Assembly (NCBI RefSeq): GCF_015461805.1
Contig: NZ_JACVZE010000002.1
Location: 434,001-498,000 of the forward strand
DNA from: Pseudomonas pisciculturae
GTDB lineage: Bacteria > Pseudomonadota > Gammaproteobacteria > Pseudomonadales > Pseudomonadaceae
Direction: 5' to 3'
DNA length: 64,000 bases
Each line of letters starts with the position of its first letter. The first letter of the stretch is position 1. Position numbers and translations under genes: made by a program. Under the pieces are notes generated by a model that was not told the DNA's origin, did no database searches, and saw only the letters and a program-made list of their open reading frames with translations. This document shows positions 47,370 through 56,295 of this stretch, piece by piece.

Positions 47370-48293
47370 TTAAACGTTTGGGCAAGGAACCGGCGCCCAG
47401 TCGGCCAGGTTTGGATCGCGGCACGAGCCTTCGAGCTGCGCTTTACCGGCGCTGGCGACCTGCTTGCTTTCAGCTTGCTTGGCCTGCACGGTCTGGATGC
47501 TCTTCTCGGTGGTCACCGCTTCTTGTGGCACCGCTGGCAGCACCTTCTTCTTCGGCGGCTTGACGACTTTCTTGCCTTTGGCCGGCGGCGTCACCGATGT
47601 GGTGTCAGCGGTGGCGACGGTGACCACGTCGGTACGTTGCACGCCCACTTGTTGCAGGTCTTTTTCGTAGGCCTGGGTGTAGTTATTCAGGTCTTCGCTG
47701 GCTTTGCCGTTGACCGCGACAATCAGGTCATTGGACTCCTTCAGGCCTGCCACGATTTCCGCCAAGCGCTTGCGGCCTTCGGTATCGTTGACGGTCTTGG
47801 CCTTGCGGTCAGCCACCAGCTTGGTGAACGAGCTCTGATAGCACTGCTGCGACGCCTTGGCGTAGGCGGTGCTGCGGTCGATGTCGGAGGCGCTTTTGTT
47901 GAAGTCGGTGGAGTACGACGCGATGCGCTGGTTGTCATCGCTGATCTGCTTCTGACGCTCGGTGTAGTAACCCGCCGCGCCGCCGGCCAGTGCGCCGCCC
48001 GCTGCGCCGATCGCCGCGTTGCGGCCGCGCTTTTCCTTGTCGCCGGTCAGGGCGCCCAGCAGTGCACCGCCGGCCGCGCCGATGGCAGCACCGGTCACTA
48101 CCGATTTGGTCATGTCCGAATCGGTGGCACGCAGGTGCTGCACCGGCTCGTAGCAGTTGGGGTAGTACTCAACCTTGGTGCTCGACGCAACCTTGGAGGT
48201 CGGCGAGGTGGCGCAACCGGTCAGCACAGTGCTGAAGCCAGCTGCGATCAATAACAAGTGACGCTTGGAAACCGTCTTACGGGAAAAAAGCAT
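47370..48293 (-). CDS. tagQ: T6SS regulatory lipoprotein TagQ
   Basis: A 307-residue lipoprotein: signal peptide with lipobox LTGC (cysteine 27), then a glycine-zipper region (about 66-108, AAIGAAGGALLGALTG and AAIGAAGGALAGGAAG) and a soluble part. In the H1-T6SS of P. aeruginosa, TagQ is an outer-membrane lipoprotein that anchors TagR as part of the TagQRST sensor. It is the last gene of the run here, 84 bases downstream of tagR. Assigned from gene order and architecture. Confidence 0.82.
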   Translation of the reverse strand: MLFSRKTVSKRHLLLIAAGFSTVLTGCATSPTSKVASSTKVEYYPNCYEPVQHLRATDSDMTKSVVTGAAIGAAGGALLGALTGDKEKRGRNAAIGAAGGALAGGAAGYYTERQKQISDDNQRIASYSTDFNKSASDIDRSTAYAKASQQCYQSSFTKLVADRKAKTVNDTEGRKRLAEIVAGLKESNDLIVAVNGKASEDLNNYTQAYEKDLQQVGVQRTDVVTVATADTTSVTPPAKGKKVVKPPKKKVLPAVPQEAVTTEKSIQTVQAKQAESKQVASAGKAQLEGSCRDPNLADWAPVPCPNV

Positions 48294-48377
48294 AGGTCTG
48301 TTCTCTGTTTAGTTTGACTTGCCCAGCACGGCTCACCACCGCCTGAGTCCCTTCCAAGCTCGCCATACAGCCAGCGC

Positions 48378-50087
48378 TCATCGCTGACCGCTCGCTGCGA
48401 GCAATTCCTTCAAGATCGTCGCCGGGTCGGCCCGCTGTTGCTTGCGGTAGTTGCCGACATGGCGCACGAACAGTGTTGCGCGCGTCACCAGGCTCTTGCC
48501 GAGCACGGGCTTGCGGTCCAACTCTTCCTTGATACGTTGAAACTGCGCCTGGATCACCGCGTCGGTGTAACGCGTGCCGGTGGCCAGGTTGTCGATATAA
48601 ATCGCCACGGCGCCGTCGAGGGCGCTGCGGCCATTGGCGATGGCCATATCAAACAGTTGCGCGCTGGCCTCGTCTTTTTTGTCGAGGGCCTGCTGGCGGC
48701 TCTTTTGCAGGTTGGCCAGGCGGATGTTGTAGTTGCCAATGGTTTCAGCCACCAACGCGGCGGACTGGATCAAGTTGCCCGCCGCCTCTTCGCGTTGCTG
48801 GGCGATCAGCGAGACATTGCGCTTGAGCTCTTCGTTGACCAGCCCCAGCTCGGCTTGCAGCTTGGGGTCAACGCTGGCGGCGATGATGCTGTCCAGGCGC
48901 TTGGTCGGGTCCTGGGCGTCATCAATAGCATCGGTCAGCGACGCCAGGCGGCCTTCTTTCTGCCACTGGGCAAACAGTTCCTTGTAGCGCGAGCGCGGCG
49001 CCGACAGCGCGCCAATCGCCACGCGAAAACCGGTGGTCTCGTTGCTTTGCTCGGTGCCATCGGCGGCGAACAGCGGGTACTCGCGGCGCATGCCGGTAAA
49101 CAGCGTGCCCTCGCCTTCGACGTAGTTACCGCCCTTGACCACAAAGCCGCCATAGGTGCCCTGACGACGCCCGGCGTGTACCAGCTGGAACGACTCCTGG
49201 ACCATTTCGGCAGCGTTGCCGATGACGTCGAACATGCCAATGGGGTTAGGCAGCTTGGTGCCGATGGGCATCAAGCGTGCGGCCTGGCCGGTGCCGCCAG
49301 CGACCTGGTTGAACACTGCGTAATCCCCCAGCGGGCCGTCGCTGTCGCTGCCTTCGACCCGGCGCGGGAACAGCCGCCCTTCCAAATCCTGTCGGCTCAC
49401 CGCCTGGCCGCCACGGGCGGCGAATTCCCATTCCACTTCGGTGGGCAGGCGCACGAAACCGAGGCCGCCATCCTCCGCCGAGCTGCCGCGACCGCTGACT
49501 GGCAGCAGCTCGCGGTGGTATTTCATCAGCCAGGCGCTGTACACCGCCGAGAAACGTTCAGCTTCAAAGCGCGACAGTTTCACCTTGGGCAACCGCCCCG
49601 CCATGCCGTCGGGTACATCGCAGGCCGGGGCCGGCTCGCCACTGGCCAGGGACTGCGCCTGGGCCATCACCTGGGCATACTGGCGGGCGGTCACTTCGTA
49701 CTTGCCGATGAAGTACAGCATGGGCTTGAGCGGGGTCTTGGCGTCGGTCTTCGGCATCAGCGGCGCGATGACTTTGTTCCATTGCTTGGGCAAGTCCTTC
49801 AGTGTGAACTGGCCGTTGATATAGTCGCGGCGGTAGCCGGAAATAAACGACTGCTGATAGCCCGCCTCGCCTTCGGCAAAGGGGTAGCCGAGGCTGACTT
49901 CGCGGTCATCCAGGGTGCCCTGGGCCAACACGTAGGCGTAGCGGAACACCATGTTGCCTTCGCACGGCAGCGGCAGGCTGACGTCACCTTCCAAGGGTTT
50001 TGGATTATCGATTTTATCGCTCGCCTCATCGGCCCAAGCCATCGAGGCCAGGCTCAGCGCCACACAGGCGCCCAGTAACTTATACAT
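48378..50087 (-). CDS. tagR: T6SS periplasmic activator TagR (formylglycine-generating enzyme-like)
   Basis: A 569-residue exported protein. A signal peptide ends MAWADEASD. A formylglycine-generating-enzyme-like (FGE/SUMF1) domain lies at about 95-340, with RLPTEVEWEFAARGGQA and GMFDVIGNAAEMVQESF. A helical region with coiled-coil potential follows at about 385-510. In P. aeruginosa TagR is needed for PpkA activation. The true start is ATG 50087 with GAAGGAAT upstream; the frame could extend to 50171. Overlaps the tagS stop by 8 bases. Confidence 0.88.
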   Translation of the reverse strand: MYKLLGACVALSLASMAWADEASDKIDNPKPLEGDVSLPLPCEGNMVFRYAYVLAQGTLDDREVSLGYPFAEGEAGYQQSFISGYRRDYINGQFTLKDLPKQWNKVIAPLMPKTDAKTPLKPMLYFIGKYEVTARQYAQVMAQAQSLASGEPAPACDVPDGMAGRLPKVKLSRFEAERFSAVYSAWLMKYHRELLPVSGRGSSAEDGGLGFVRLPTEVEWEFAARGGQAVSRQDLEGRLFPRRVEGSDSDGPLGDYAVFNQVAGGTGQAARLMPIGTKLPNPIGMFDVIGNAAEMVQESFQLVHAGRRQGTYGGFVVKGGNYVEGEGTLFTGMRREYPLFAADGTEQSNETTGFRVAIGALSAPRSRYKELFAQWQKEGRLASLTDAIDDAQDPTKRLDSIIAASVDPKLQAELGLVNEELKRNVSLIAQQREEAAGNLIQSAALVAETIGNYNIRLANLQKSRQQALDKKDEASAQLFDMAIANGRSALDGAVAIYIDNLATGTRYTDAVIQAQFQRIKEELDRKPVLGKSLVTRATLFVRHVGNYRKQQRADPATILKELLAASGQR

Positions 50088-51264
50088 CTCTGATTCCTTC
50101 AGAAGCCTGGATACGAGCCACTCGCCAACCGCCACAGGCCGCCGCCACGGCGCTGACGCCCATGACTGCAACCAGGGCCAGGCCGTAATGACGCGCCAGC
50201 AGGTGACTGGCGTGTTCGCCCGGCACCTGCACGAATAATTGATTCAACGCCGCTTCGGCCAGGCCATACAAGCCGGCACTGAGTGCGGCGGCAAAGCCTG
50301 CGCTGTAGAGCGCCTGCAACACCACGAACAGCAACAGCCCACCGGTGGAAAACCCCAACAGGCGCAACACCGACAATTCCCGACGCTTACGCGCCACAGC
50401 GGCCAACGCCCCGGCGAAGATCGCCGCAAACGCCCCAGCCAACGCCAACCCGGCAATCACCCAAAACACGATCGACAAGTTGCGGCTCAATGACTGCACC
50501 TGGGCGATGGCCTGCGCCTGGGTCGACACCAACAGTTGCTGCCCGGCAAAAAACACCCGCAGCGGTTCCACATCGGCGAGGTTGCGGGCGTACAAGCGAA
50601 ACGCCGGGTAGACCCGCTGCTCACTCACACCCACCGCGTCACCGTCCCATCCCAGCGCCGGCACTGCACGGCCGTCGCGGTAATCTTCCGCCGCTTCCAG
50701 CAGGCCCAGGTCGGCAAACAAGCCGTCACGGGCGAAGGCTTCGAGCGGCAACACCGCCAGCACCTGCAAGCGCGTGTGCTGGGCCTCGACGCGCCCCGCC
50801 ACTTGCCGGGCAAAGCTGGTTTGCAACCAATCGCCGGGCCGCGCCGCGAGCTTTTCGGCGGCGGTGTGGCTGAGCACGATCTGGTCGAGGCCTTTGGGCA
50901 TCGGCAAACCGCTGAGCAACGGGTCTCGCGGTGCGGTGGGCAGCATCTCCAGGGTCAGCGCGCCGACCTGCGCCGTCGCTGCAATCTGTCGTGTACGCGG
51001 TACGGCAAACGCCACATCCGCGCGCTCGCCAAGCTGTTGGATAAATGCGCTGCTGAATCGACCACCGCCCAGCGGAATAATTTCACGGGTGGCGGGGTCG
51101 GTCTGCAAACGGTCGGTCAAACTGCTAACCAGTCCAAATTTCAGGCCAAATAACACCAGCAACGGCGCGATCACCGCCACCAACGCCAGCACCGCGCAGG
51201 CCGACAGCCACGCGTCGTTGCGATAGTCCTGCCATGCCAGCGAGGCCACCAGACCGAGGCGCAT
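50080..51264 (-). CDS. tagS: T6SS ABC permease TagS
   Basis: A 394-residue membrane protein of the FtsX/LolE permease kind: an N-terminal membrane helix (about 17-43), a large extracytoplasmic loop (to about 275), then three helices near the C-terminus (about 275-300, 320-345 and 370-390). Pairs with the TagT ATPase. Start ATG 51264 shares one base with the tagT stop (TGATG). The TagST pair senses surface damage in the H1 system; the transported substrate is unknown. Confidence 0.87.
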   Translation of the reverse strand: MRLGLVASLAWQDYRNDAWLSACAVLALVAVIAPLLVLFGLKFGLVSSLTDRLQTDPATREIIPLGGGRFSSAFIQQLGERADVAFAVPRTRQIAATAQVGALTLEMLPTAPRDPLLSGLPMPKGLDQIVLSHTAAEKLAARPGDWLQTSFARQVAGRVEAQHTRLQVLAVLPLEAFARDGLFADLGLLEAAEDYRDGRAVPALGWDGDAVGVSEQRVYPAFRLYARNLADVEPLRVFFAGQQLLVSTQAQAIAQVQSLSRNLSIVFWVIAGLALAGAFAAIFAGALAAVARKRRELSVLRLLGFSTGGLLLFVVLQALYSAGFAAALSAGLYGLAEAALNQLFVQVPGEHASHLLARHYGLALVAVMGVSAVAAACGGWRVARIQASEGIRDV

Positions 51265-51968
51265 CAGCACGCCTCCCCGAGGGTGGCAGTCACGCCGCCA
51301 TCGGCATCGCGACGGCAACTGATTCGCCGCACCTGCAAGCCACTGGTGCGGGCCAGAGGCTCGTCATGGGTGGCGATCACGCAGGCAGCACGGTGTTCGC
51401 GGGCTTGCGCCAGCAGCGCCTGCATCACGCGCTCGGCATTCAAGGGGTCAAGGGACGCGGTGGGTTCGTCGGCCAGCACCAACTGGGGCGCATGGGCCAA
51501 GGCGCGAGCGCAACTGACGCGTTGGCGTTGGCCCACCGACAATGCCGCCGGTTTCTTCGCCAACTGATCGCTGATTCCCAACTGCTCGGCCAGGCGCGTC
51601 ACGCTGCCATCGTCCTTCAAGCCCAGCAGTTGCCGGGACAGCGCGATATTGCCGCGCACGTCGAGAAAGCCCAGCAGGCCGCCGGTTTGCAGCACGTAAC
51701 CCAGGTGTTCGCTGCGTATCGATGCCAACGCGGATTGCTGATCAGCCCGCCACAGCCCGCCGATATCAACGTGGTTAAACTCAAACGCCCCGACCTGATC
51801 CGGCACCAACACCAGCGCCAGCAAATCCAGCAGCGTGCTTTTGCCACAACCGCTGGGCCCGACAATCGCCACCTGCTCACCCGCCCGCAGCGCCAGCGCC
51901 GGGATCACCAAGCTATAGCGCTGGCTACCGACACCCCGGCTCTTGTGCACTGCGCTCAGGTTCAGCAT
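51264..51968 (-). CDS. tagT: T6SS ABC ATPase TagT
   Basis: A 234-residue LolD/MacB-like ATPase. Walker A GPSGCGKST is at 37-45, the ABC signature LSVGQRQRV near 136, Walker B LVLADEPTASLDP near 160, and the switch histidine in VIATHDEPLA near 195. ATG 51968 gives a 1-base overlap with the ppkA stop (TGATG); a GTG at 51971 is also in frame. Works with TagS. Confidence 0.9.
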   Translation of the reverse strand: MLNLSAVHKSRGVGSQRYSLVIPALALRAGEQVAIVGPSGCGKSTLLDLLALVLVPDQVGAFEFNHVDIGGLWRADQQSALASIRSEHLGYVLQTGGLLGFLDVRGNIALSRQLLGLKDDGSVTRLAEQLGISDQLAKKPAALSVGQRQRVSCARALAHAPQLVLADEPTASLDPLNAERVMQALLAQAREHRAACVIATHDEPLARTSGLQVRRISCRRDADGGVTATLGEAC

Positions 51969-54925
51969 CACGGCAGCGTCGACAACGGCACGCGGTACAA
52001 CGCGTCACCCGGCTCGGCATCGCCGAAACGGACCCAGTTGGCCACATCGTTGTGGAAGGTTTCGTAGAGGCGGATTTTCGAATCCAGCTCGTCGATAAAG
52101 TCTTCCTGCTCGGCCACGCTCAACGACAACCACAAGTCTTGGGTCATGTTCAGCGACTTGCTGCGGTATGGCAGGCCTTCGAGGTACTCGCCGAGGATGC
52201 CGCCGTCGGCCAGGTTGCCGCCCTTGCGCAGGGCTTGCGGGTCGCGGCTCATGTAGGCCGAGGCGCTGGCGATTTCCTGGAAGAAATCCTTGGGTGAAGT
52301 CTGGGTTTTGCGCGCCGCATCAACGATGAGTTTCAGCGACTGCTGCAAGTCGTTGAGCTGCAACTTGGTGAGCATTACGCACACCTGAAATGCTGGCAAC
52401 GCCGGGTTGGTGAGGTCGCGGTCGGCGGTCCAGGCGCTGACCAGTTGCGGCGCCTGGCTCGCGGTTTTGCGCCCGAGGAAGTCCATATGCATGGCGTAGC
52501 CGACGGCGGCGGATTTGTCCGCGAGACTCGGTGCGCTGCTCAGCAACGGCACCGGCTGCGGCGTGTTGCTGCGTACCTGGTGCACCAGGTTGGCGAACAC
52601 ACTGCCGATCTCGTCCACGCGCTCACCCAACTTGCGCACGTCGCCACCGGGCACCGGCGTATACAGATCGCCGATCTGTGGGTTGGCGTCGGCGGTAAGA
52701 ATGCGGTATTGGCTTTCGGCGCCGGCGTGGGTCTTCTTGCCGGCGTCGGTGCGCAGGTGCAGGGCGTAGATCTTGATCTGCTTGCCCAGCGCGGCCTGGC
52801 GCACTTCGGCTTCGTTCATCTGGGTGGCGGCAAACGGGTCGTTCTTGCGCAGCGCACCGGCATCGGTGACCAGCAGGATGATGCGCCCGCCGTAGCCGGA
52901 CCAGTCCATGCCATCCACCGCCTGCATCACCCCGGCGAAGGCATCTTCGTTGAAGGAATGGCTGGACACGGTGGACGCCTTGACCTGGCGCGCCAGGTCG
53001 AGGAAGCGTTGCGGGTCGCGGCCTTGATCCAGGGTGATCAGGGTTTTGGACACGTACTCCAGGCCTGGCGTCTTCTTGGTGCTGCTACGGAAACCCACCA
53101 TGCCGAAACTGACGCTGTCCAACTCGCCCCGCTCGGCGATGCGGGTTTGCAGCTCGTGTACCACATCGCGAATCTGGTCAATGTAGGGCTGCATCGACAC
53201 GGTAGTGTCCACCACCAGCACCACGGCAGTACGGAAGGCATCGGCGTTGGCGTTGATCACCGGCGTCGCAGGCTTTGCTACAGCGCTGCTGCCAGGATCG
53301 ATAGAGGCCACATTGAGCAACTGCACAGGTGTGCCGTTTTCGTCGAAGCTCTCTTTGGAATCGAAGATCGGCAGCAGGTAGAACTGGTTCTGCGGCACGG
53401 CGCTGGCAGTCGGCTCCAGGGCCAGGATCTGGCTGTTGTCTTCGCTGTTTTTCTGCGCCTTGGCCAACACGCCTTTGGCGGCGGTGGGGTCGGCCAGCAG
53501 TTTTTCCACTTCACCAGGTTGGCGCAGGAACATCACCGGCGCGCGGCCCGAGCGCTCGGTGAATTTAAGCACCAGGCTCTGCTTCCAATCGCTGACCTGG
53601 GACGCCGGCAACCAACCGTCGCTGCGCCCGTCTGTAGCGGTGCCGACACGTACCCACGGGCTGCCATCGATGTCTTTGCGCTGGTAAACGTAAAGCACGG
53701 AGAACGCCGGCAACGCCTTGCCCGGCGCACTGCCGGCCTCGGTTGAAAGCTTGGCGCCGGGCTTGCTGAGCACGCGCTGGAACAGGGTCTTCTTACCTGC
53801 CATCAGCAATGGACGCTGACCGCCATCCACTTCGGCCACAGGCGGCGCCACTGTGGGCACTACCGCAGCCGGCGGTTTTGCAACAGGCTCATCACTACCG
53901 CTCAACCACCAATAACTCGCACCACCAATCGCCAAGGCAACCGCCACCGCAACGCCCGCCAACGCCAACACTGGCCCGCGACGTTGCTCGCTGTTCTGCG
54001 TCGGCGGCACCACCGGTTGGCGCGAAGGCTGAGGTTTCTCGGTAGGAATCTCGATGGACTCCGGGGTAATGCCCCCCAGGTCAAAACTCACGGGGATCGG
54101 CAACGGCCGCACCAGCGTGGCCTCCGGCGAGTCCACCGGCAGCTCATCCAGCGCCCGCAGCAACGCGGCTGCATCCGGATAACGCTCCGCCGGGTCCTTG
54201 GCCAACAGCTTGCGCAACACCTGCTGGTAACGGCCGTGGTGCACCGGCAATTCCGGCAGCGGCTCAGTCAGGTGCGCCAGCGCCGTGGACAGCGCATCGG
54301 TGCCGCTGTACGGCAGCTTGCCAACAAGGATTTCGTAGAGCACCACCCCCAAGGCATACAGGTCGGCGCGGCCATCGATTTCCTGGCCCCGCGCCTGTTC
54401 CGGGCTCATATAGCTCGGCGTACCCACGGCAAAACCGGCCTGGGTAAATTGGGTGCGGTCGTCCAGGGACTTGGCGATGCCGAAGTCCGACAGCACCGCC
54501 GTGCCATCGGCGCGAAACAGAATGTTGGCGGGTTTGACGTCGCGGTGCACCAGGCCTTGGGCATGGGCATAACCCAAGGCCGAGGCGATCTGACGGATCA
54601 GCGTCACCCCCTGCTCCGGCGTCATGCCCGCGGCGATGCGCTCCTTGAGCGTGCCGTTGGGCAGGTATTCCATGGCCATGTAATACAGCTCACCGACATT
54701 GCCGATGTCATGGATGGTCACCGTGTGCGGGTGCGACAGGCGCGCCAGGGTCTTGCCCTCACGCAGGAAGCGCTCGCAAAAACTCGGGTCGGCTGCCAGC
54801 GCCGCCGCCATCACCTTCAACGCGACCTTGCGCTCCAGCGAGCGCTGGGTCGCCAGGTACACGCTGGCCATGGCGCCTTCGCCGATCTCGCCTTCGATGT
54901 CGTAGCCAGGGATCAGGATATTCAT
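51968..54925 (-). CDS. ppkA: T6SS serine/threonine protein kinase PpkA
   Basis: A 985-residue membrane kinase. A cytoplasmic Hanks-type domain covers about 8-270, with GEGAMA, the ATP lysine K37 (VALKV), catalytic HRDVKPAN at 128-135, DFG at 147-149 and GTPSYMSPEQ at 168-177. A membrane segment lies at about 316-340. The periplasmic part has an SH3-like stretch and a von Willebrand A domain beginning near residue 570 (VVLVVDTTVSMQPY). In P. aeruginosa PpkA phosphorylates Fha1 when activated by TagQRST, switching on the secretion apparatus. Overlaps pppA by 4 bases (ATGA). Confidence 0.95.
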   Translation of the reverse strand: MNILIPGYDIEGEIGEGAMASVYLATQRSLERKVALKVMAAALAADPSFCERFLREGKTLARLSHPHTVTIHDIGNVGELYYMAMEYLPNGTLKERIAAGMTPEQGVTLIRQIASALGYAHAQGLVHRDVKPANILFRADGTAVLSDFGIAKSLDDRTQFTQAGFAVGTPSYMSPEQARGQEIDGRADLYALGVVLYEILVGKLPYSGTDALSTALAHLTEPLPELPVHHGRYQQVLRKLLAKDPAERYPDAAALLRALDELPVDSPEATLVRPLPIPVSFDLGGITPESIEIPTEKPQPSRQPVVPPTQNSEQRRGPVLALAGVAVAVALAIGGASYWWLSGSDEPVAKPPAAVVPTVAPPVAEVDGGQRPLLMAGKKTLFQRVLSKPGAKLSTEAGSAPGKALPAFSVLYVYQRKDIDGSPWVRVGTATDGRSDGWLPASQVSDWKQSLVLKFTERSGRAPVMFLRQPGEVEKLLADPTAAKGVLAKAQKNSEDNSQILALEPTASAVPQNQFYLLPIFDSKESFDENGTPVQLLNVASIDPGSSAVAKPATPVINANADAFRTAVVLVVDTTVSMQPYIDQIRDVVHELQTRIAERGELDSVSFGMVGFRSSTKKTPGLEYVSKTLITLDQGRDPQRFLDLARQVKASTVSSHSFNEDAFAGVMQAVDGMDWSGYGGRIILLVTDAGALRKNDPFAATQMNEAEVRQAALGKQIKIYALHLRTDAGKKTHAGAESQYRILTADANPQIGDLYTPVPGGDVRKLGERVDEIGSVFANLVHQVRSNTPQPVPLLSSAPSLADKSAAVGYAMHMDFLGRKTASQAPQLVSAWTADRDLTNPALPAFQVCVMLTKLQLNDLQQSLKLIVDAARKTQTSPKDFFQEIASASAYMSRDPQALRKGGNLADGGILGEYLEGLPYRSKSLNMTQDLWLSLSVAEQEDFIDELDSKIRLYETFHNDVANWVRFGDAEPGDALYRVPLSTLP

Positions 54926-55641
54926 GCCGAGACCTTCACGACGAGGGTGGTGATGTTGTCCGGCGCGCCCCGGTTGAGCCCCAGGTGCACCAGGCTGCGC
55001 ACGATCTCGTCCGGCGCGTCGTGGCTGAGCACCTCGCGAATTTCATGGTCTTCGACGGTCTTGTTCAGGCCGTCGCTGCACAGCAGGTAGCTGTCGCCGG
55101 GGGCGATCAGCAGGTCGACCGCCGACAACTCAAGCTGGGCCTCCACGCCAATGGCACGGGTGACGATGTTGGCGCGTGGGTGAATGCGTGCGTCGGCTTC
55201 GCTGAGCAGGCCGCTGTCTTGCAGGTCTTGCACGTAGCTGTGGTCACGGGAAATACGCTCCAGCACGCCATCGCGCAGGCGATACAGGCGACTGTCGCCG
55301 GCCCACAGGCACACGCCGCGCAAACCGCGTGCGGCCAACACCACCACGGTGCTGCCCATCAAGGTCACGCCACGGTTGGCGGTTTCTTCGCGCACGGCGG
55401 CGTTGATGCGCAGCAGGTCATTGCGCAGCGCTGCGCTGTATTCCTCAAGGGAACGGCCCAGCGGCACATTGCGCAGGCTGTCGACGATCAGGCTGCTGAC
55501 GTAGTCCCCGGCCGCATGCCCGCCCATGCCATCGGCCACCACCCACAGGCGGTTTTCCGGCAGGTCCAAACACGCGTCTTCGTTGACGTGGCGCACCATG
55601 CCCACATGGCTTTTGCTCGCGGATTTGTACGTCGACCCCAT
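54922..55641 (-). CDS. pppA: T6SS PP2C-type protein phosphatase PppA
   Basis: A 239-residue PP2C phosphatase, the antagonist of PpkA. Metal and phosphate motifs: VRHVNEDA near 17-24, VADGMGGHAAGD near 35-46, CSDGL near 175, and the terminal DNITTLVV. It dephosphorylates Fha. Start ATG 55641 immediately follows the tagF stop codon (no gap), and its own stop overlaps ppkA. Confidence 0.95.
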   Translation of the reverse strand: MGSTYKSASKSHVGMVRHVNEDACLDLPENRLWVVADGMGGHAAGDYVSSLIVDSLRNVPLGRSLEEYSAALRNDLLRINAAVREETANRGVTLMGSTVVVLAARGLRGVCLWAGDSRLYRLRDGVLERISRDHSYVQDLQDSGLLSEADARIHPRANIVTRAIGVEAQLELSAVDLLIAPGDSYLLCSDGLNKTVEDHEIREVLSHDAPDEIVRSLVHLGLNRGAPDNITTLVVKVSA

Positions 55642-56295
55642 CTACACCACACCTTCTTGTCCGAGCAAAAACTGCGCAAAATCGTCGGCGGCAGGCAGGC
55701 CCTGGCACCGCAATAAACCTGGGGAAATCCGTTCCGAACCCCGCCCCCACCACAGGCTTGCGCCGGCGCAGGCCTGTTCGGCGAGCGCGGTCATGCGGCT
55801 GTAGGGCACGGTGGCAGATACGCGTTGCAGGCCAGCGAAACGGCTGTCCACCGCACGCGGCTCGGTTGCCGGCGCGCCGAGCGTGTCGAGGTCAGCGTTG
55901 AAACCTTCGAACGTGGCACCAGCCTCCAAGGTGCTGAGCAACAACGCTTCGGCCTGCTCGAACCAGGCATCCGGGCCGCCCACCAAGGCTGCGGGATTGG
56001 TGTCGTGATCGAGCAACGCCACCACCGCCAGCGGGAAATAACGCCCGACCCGATCAATGCTCGGCATCACCACGCCCGCCGCCGCGTCCGGCCCGCACAC
56101 ACCCGGCGCCAGCACAAAACGCCACAGCGGGCTGACCAGGTAGACGTTGAGCCATTCACCACCGAGGCTGTTCTGACTGGCGAGCAAACCCGCTGCCAGC
56201 CAGCTGTCCCACGGGCCGATAAAGCTCTGGGGCAAGGCGCGGCTGACAAAGTCCCCGCGACTGGCCAACTTGCCGTAGAAACCCAGCGTCGTCAT
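55642..56295 (-). CDS. tagF: T6SS post-translational repressor TagF
   Basis: A 217-residue TagF-type protein (DUF2094). It starts MTTLGFYGKLASRGDFVSRALP and contains VVMPSIDRVGRYFPL, both typical. In P. aeruginosa TagF holds back H1-T6SS assembly independently of the kinase pathway. The true start at 56295 overlaps the tssM stop by 4 bases; a frame back to 56472 is discounted. In some genera tagF is fused to pppA; here they are separate but adjacent with zero spacing. Confidence 0.92.
   Translation of the reverse strand: MTTLGFYGKLASRGDFVSRALPQSFIGPWDSWLAAGLLASQNSLGGEWLNVYLVSPLWRFVLAPGVCGPDAAAGVVMPSIDRVGRYFPLAVVALLDHDTNPAALVGGPDAWFEQAEALLLSTLEAGATFEGFNADLDTLGAPATEPRAVDSRFAGLQRVSATVPYSRMTALAEQACAGASLWWGRGSERISPGLLRCQGLPAADDFAQFLLGQEGVV

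Noticed and set aside
52445..53746. A 433-codon plus-strand frame opposite ppkA, and a 546-codon one opposite tagR (48438-50078)
   Set aside because: Both are composition-driven shadows with no ribosome site or recognisable domain; the real genes are on the other strand.
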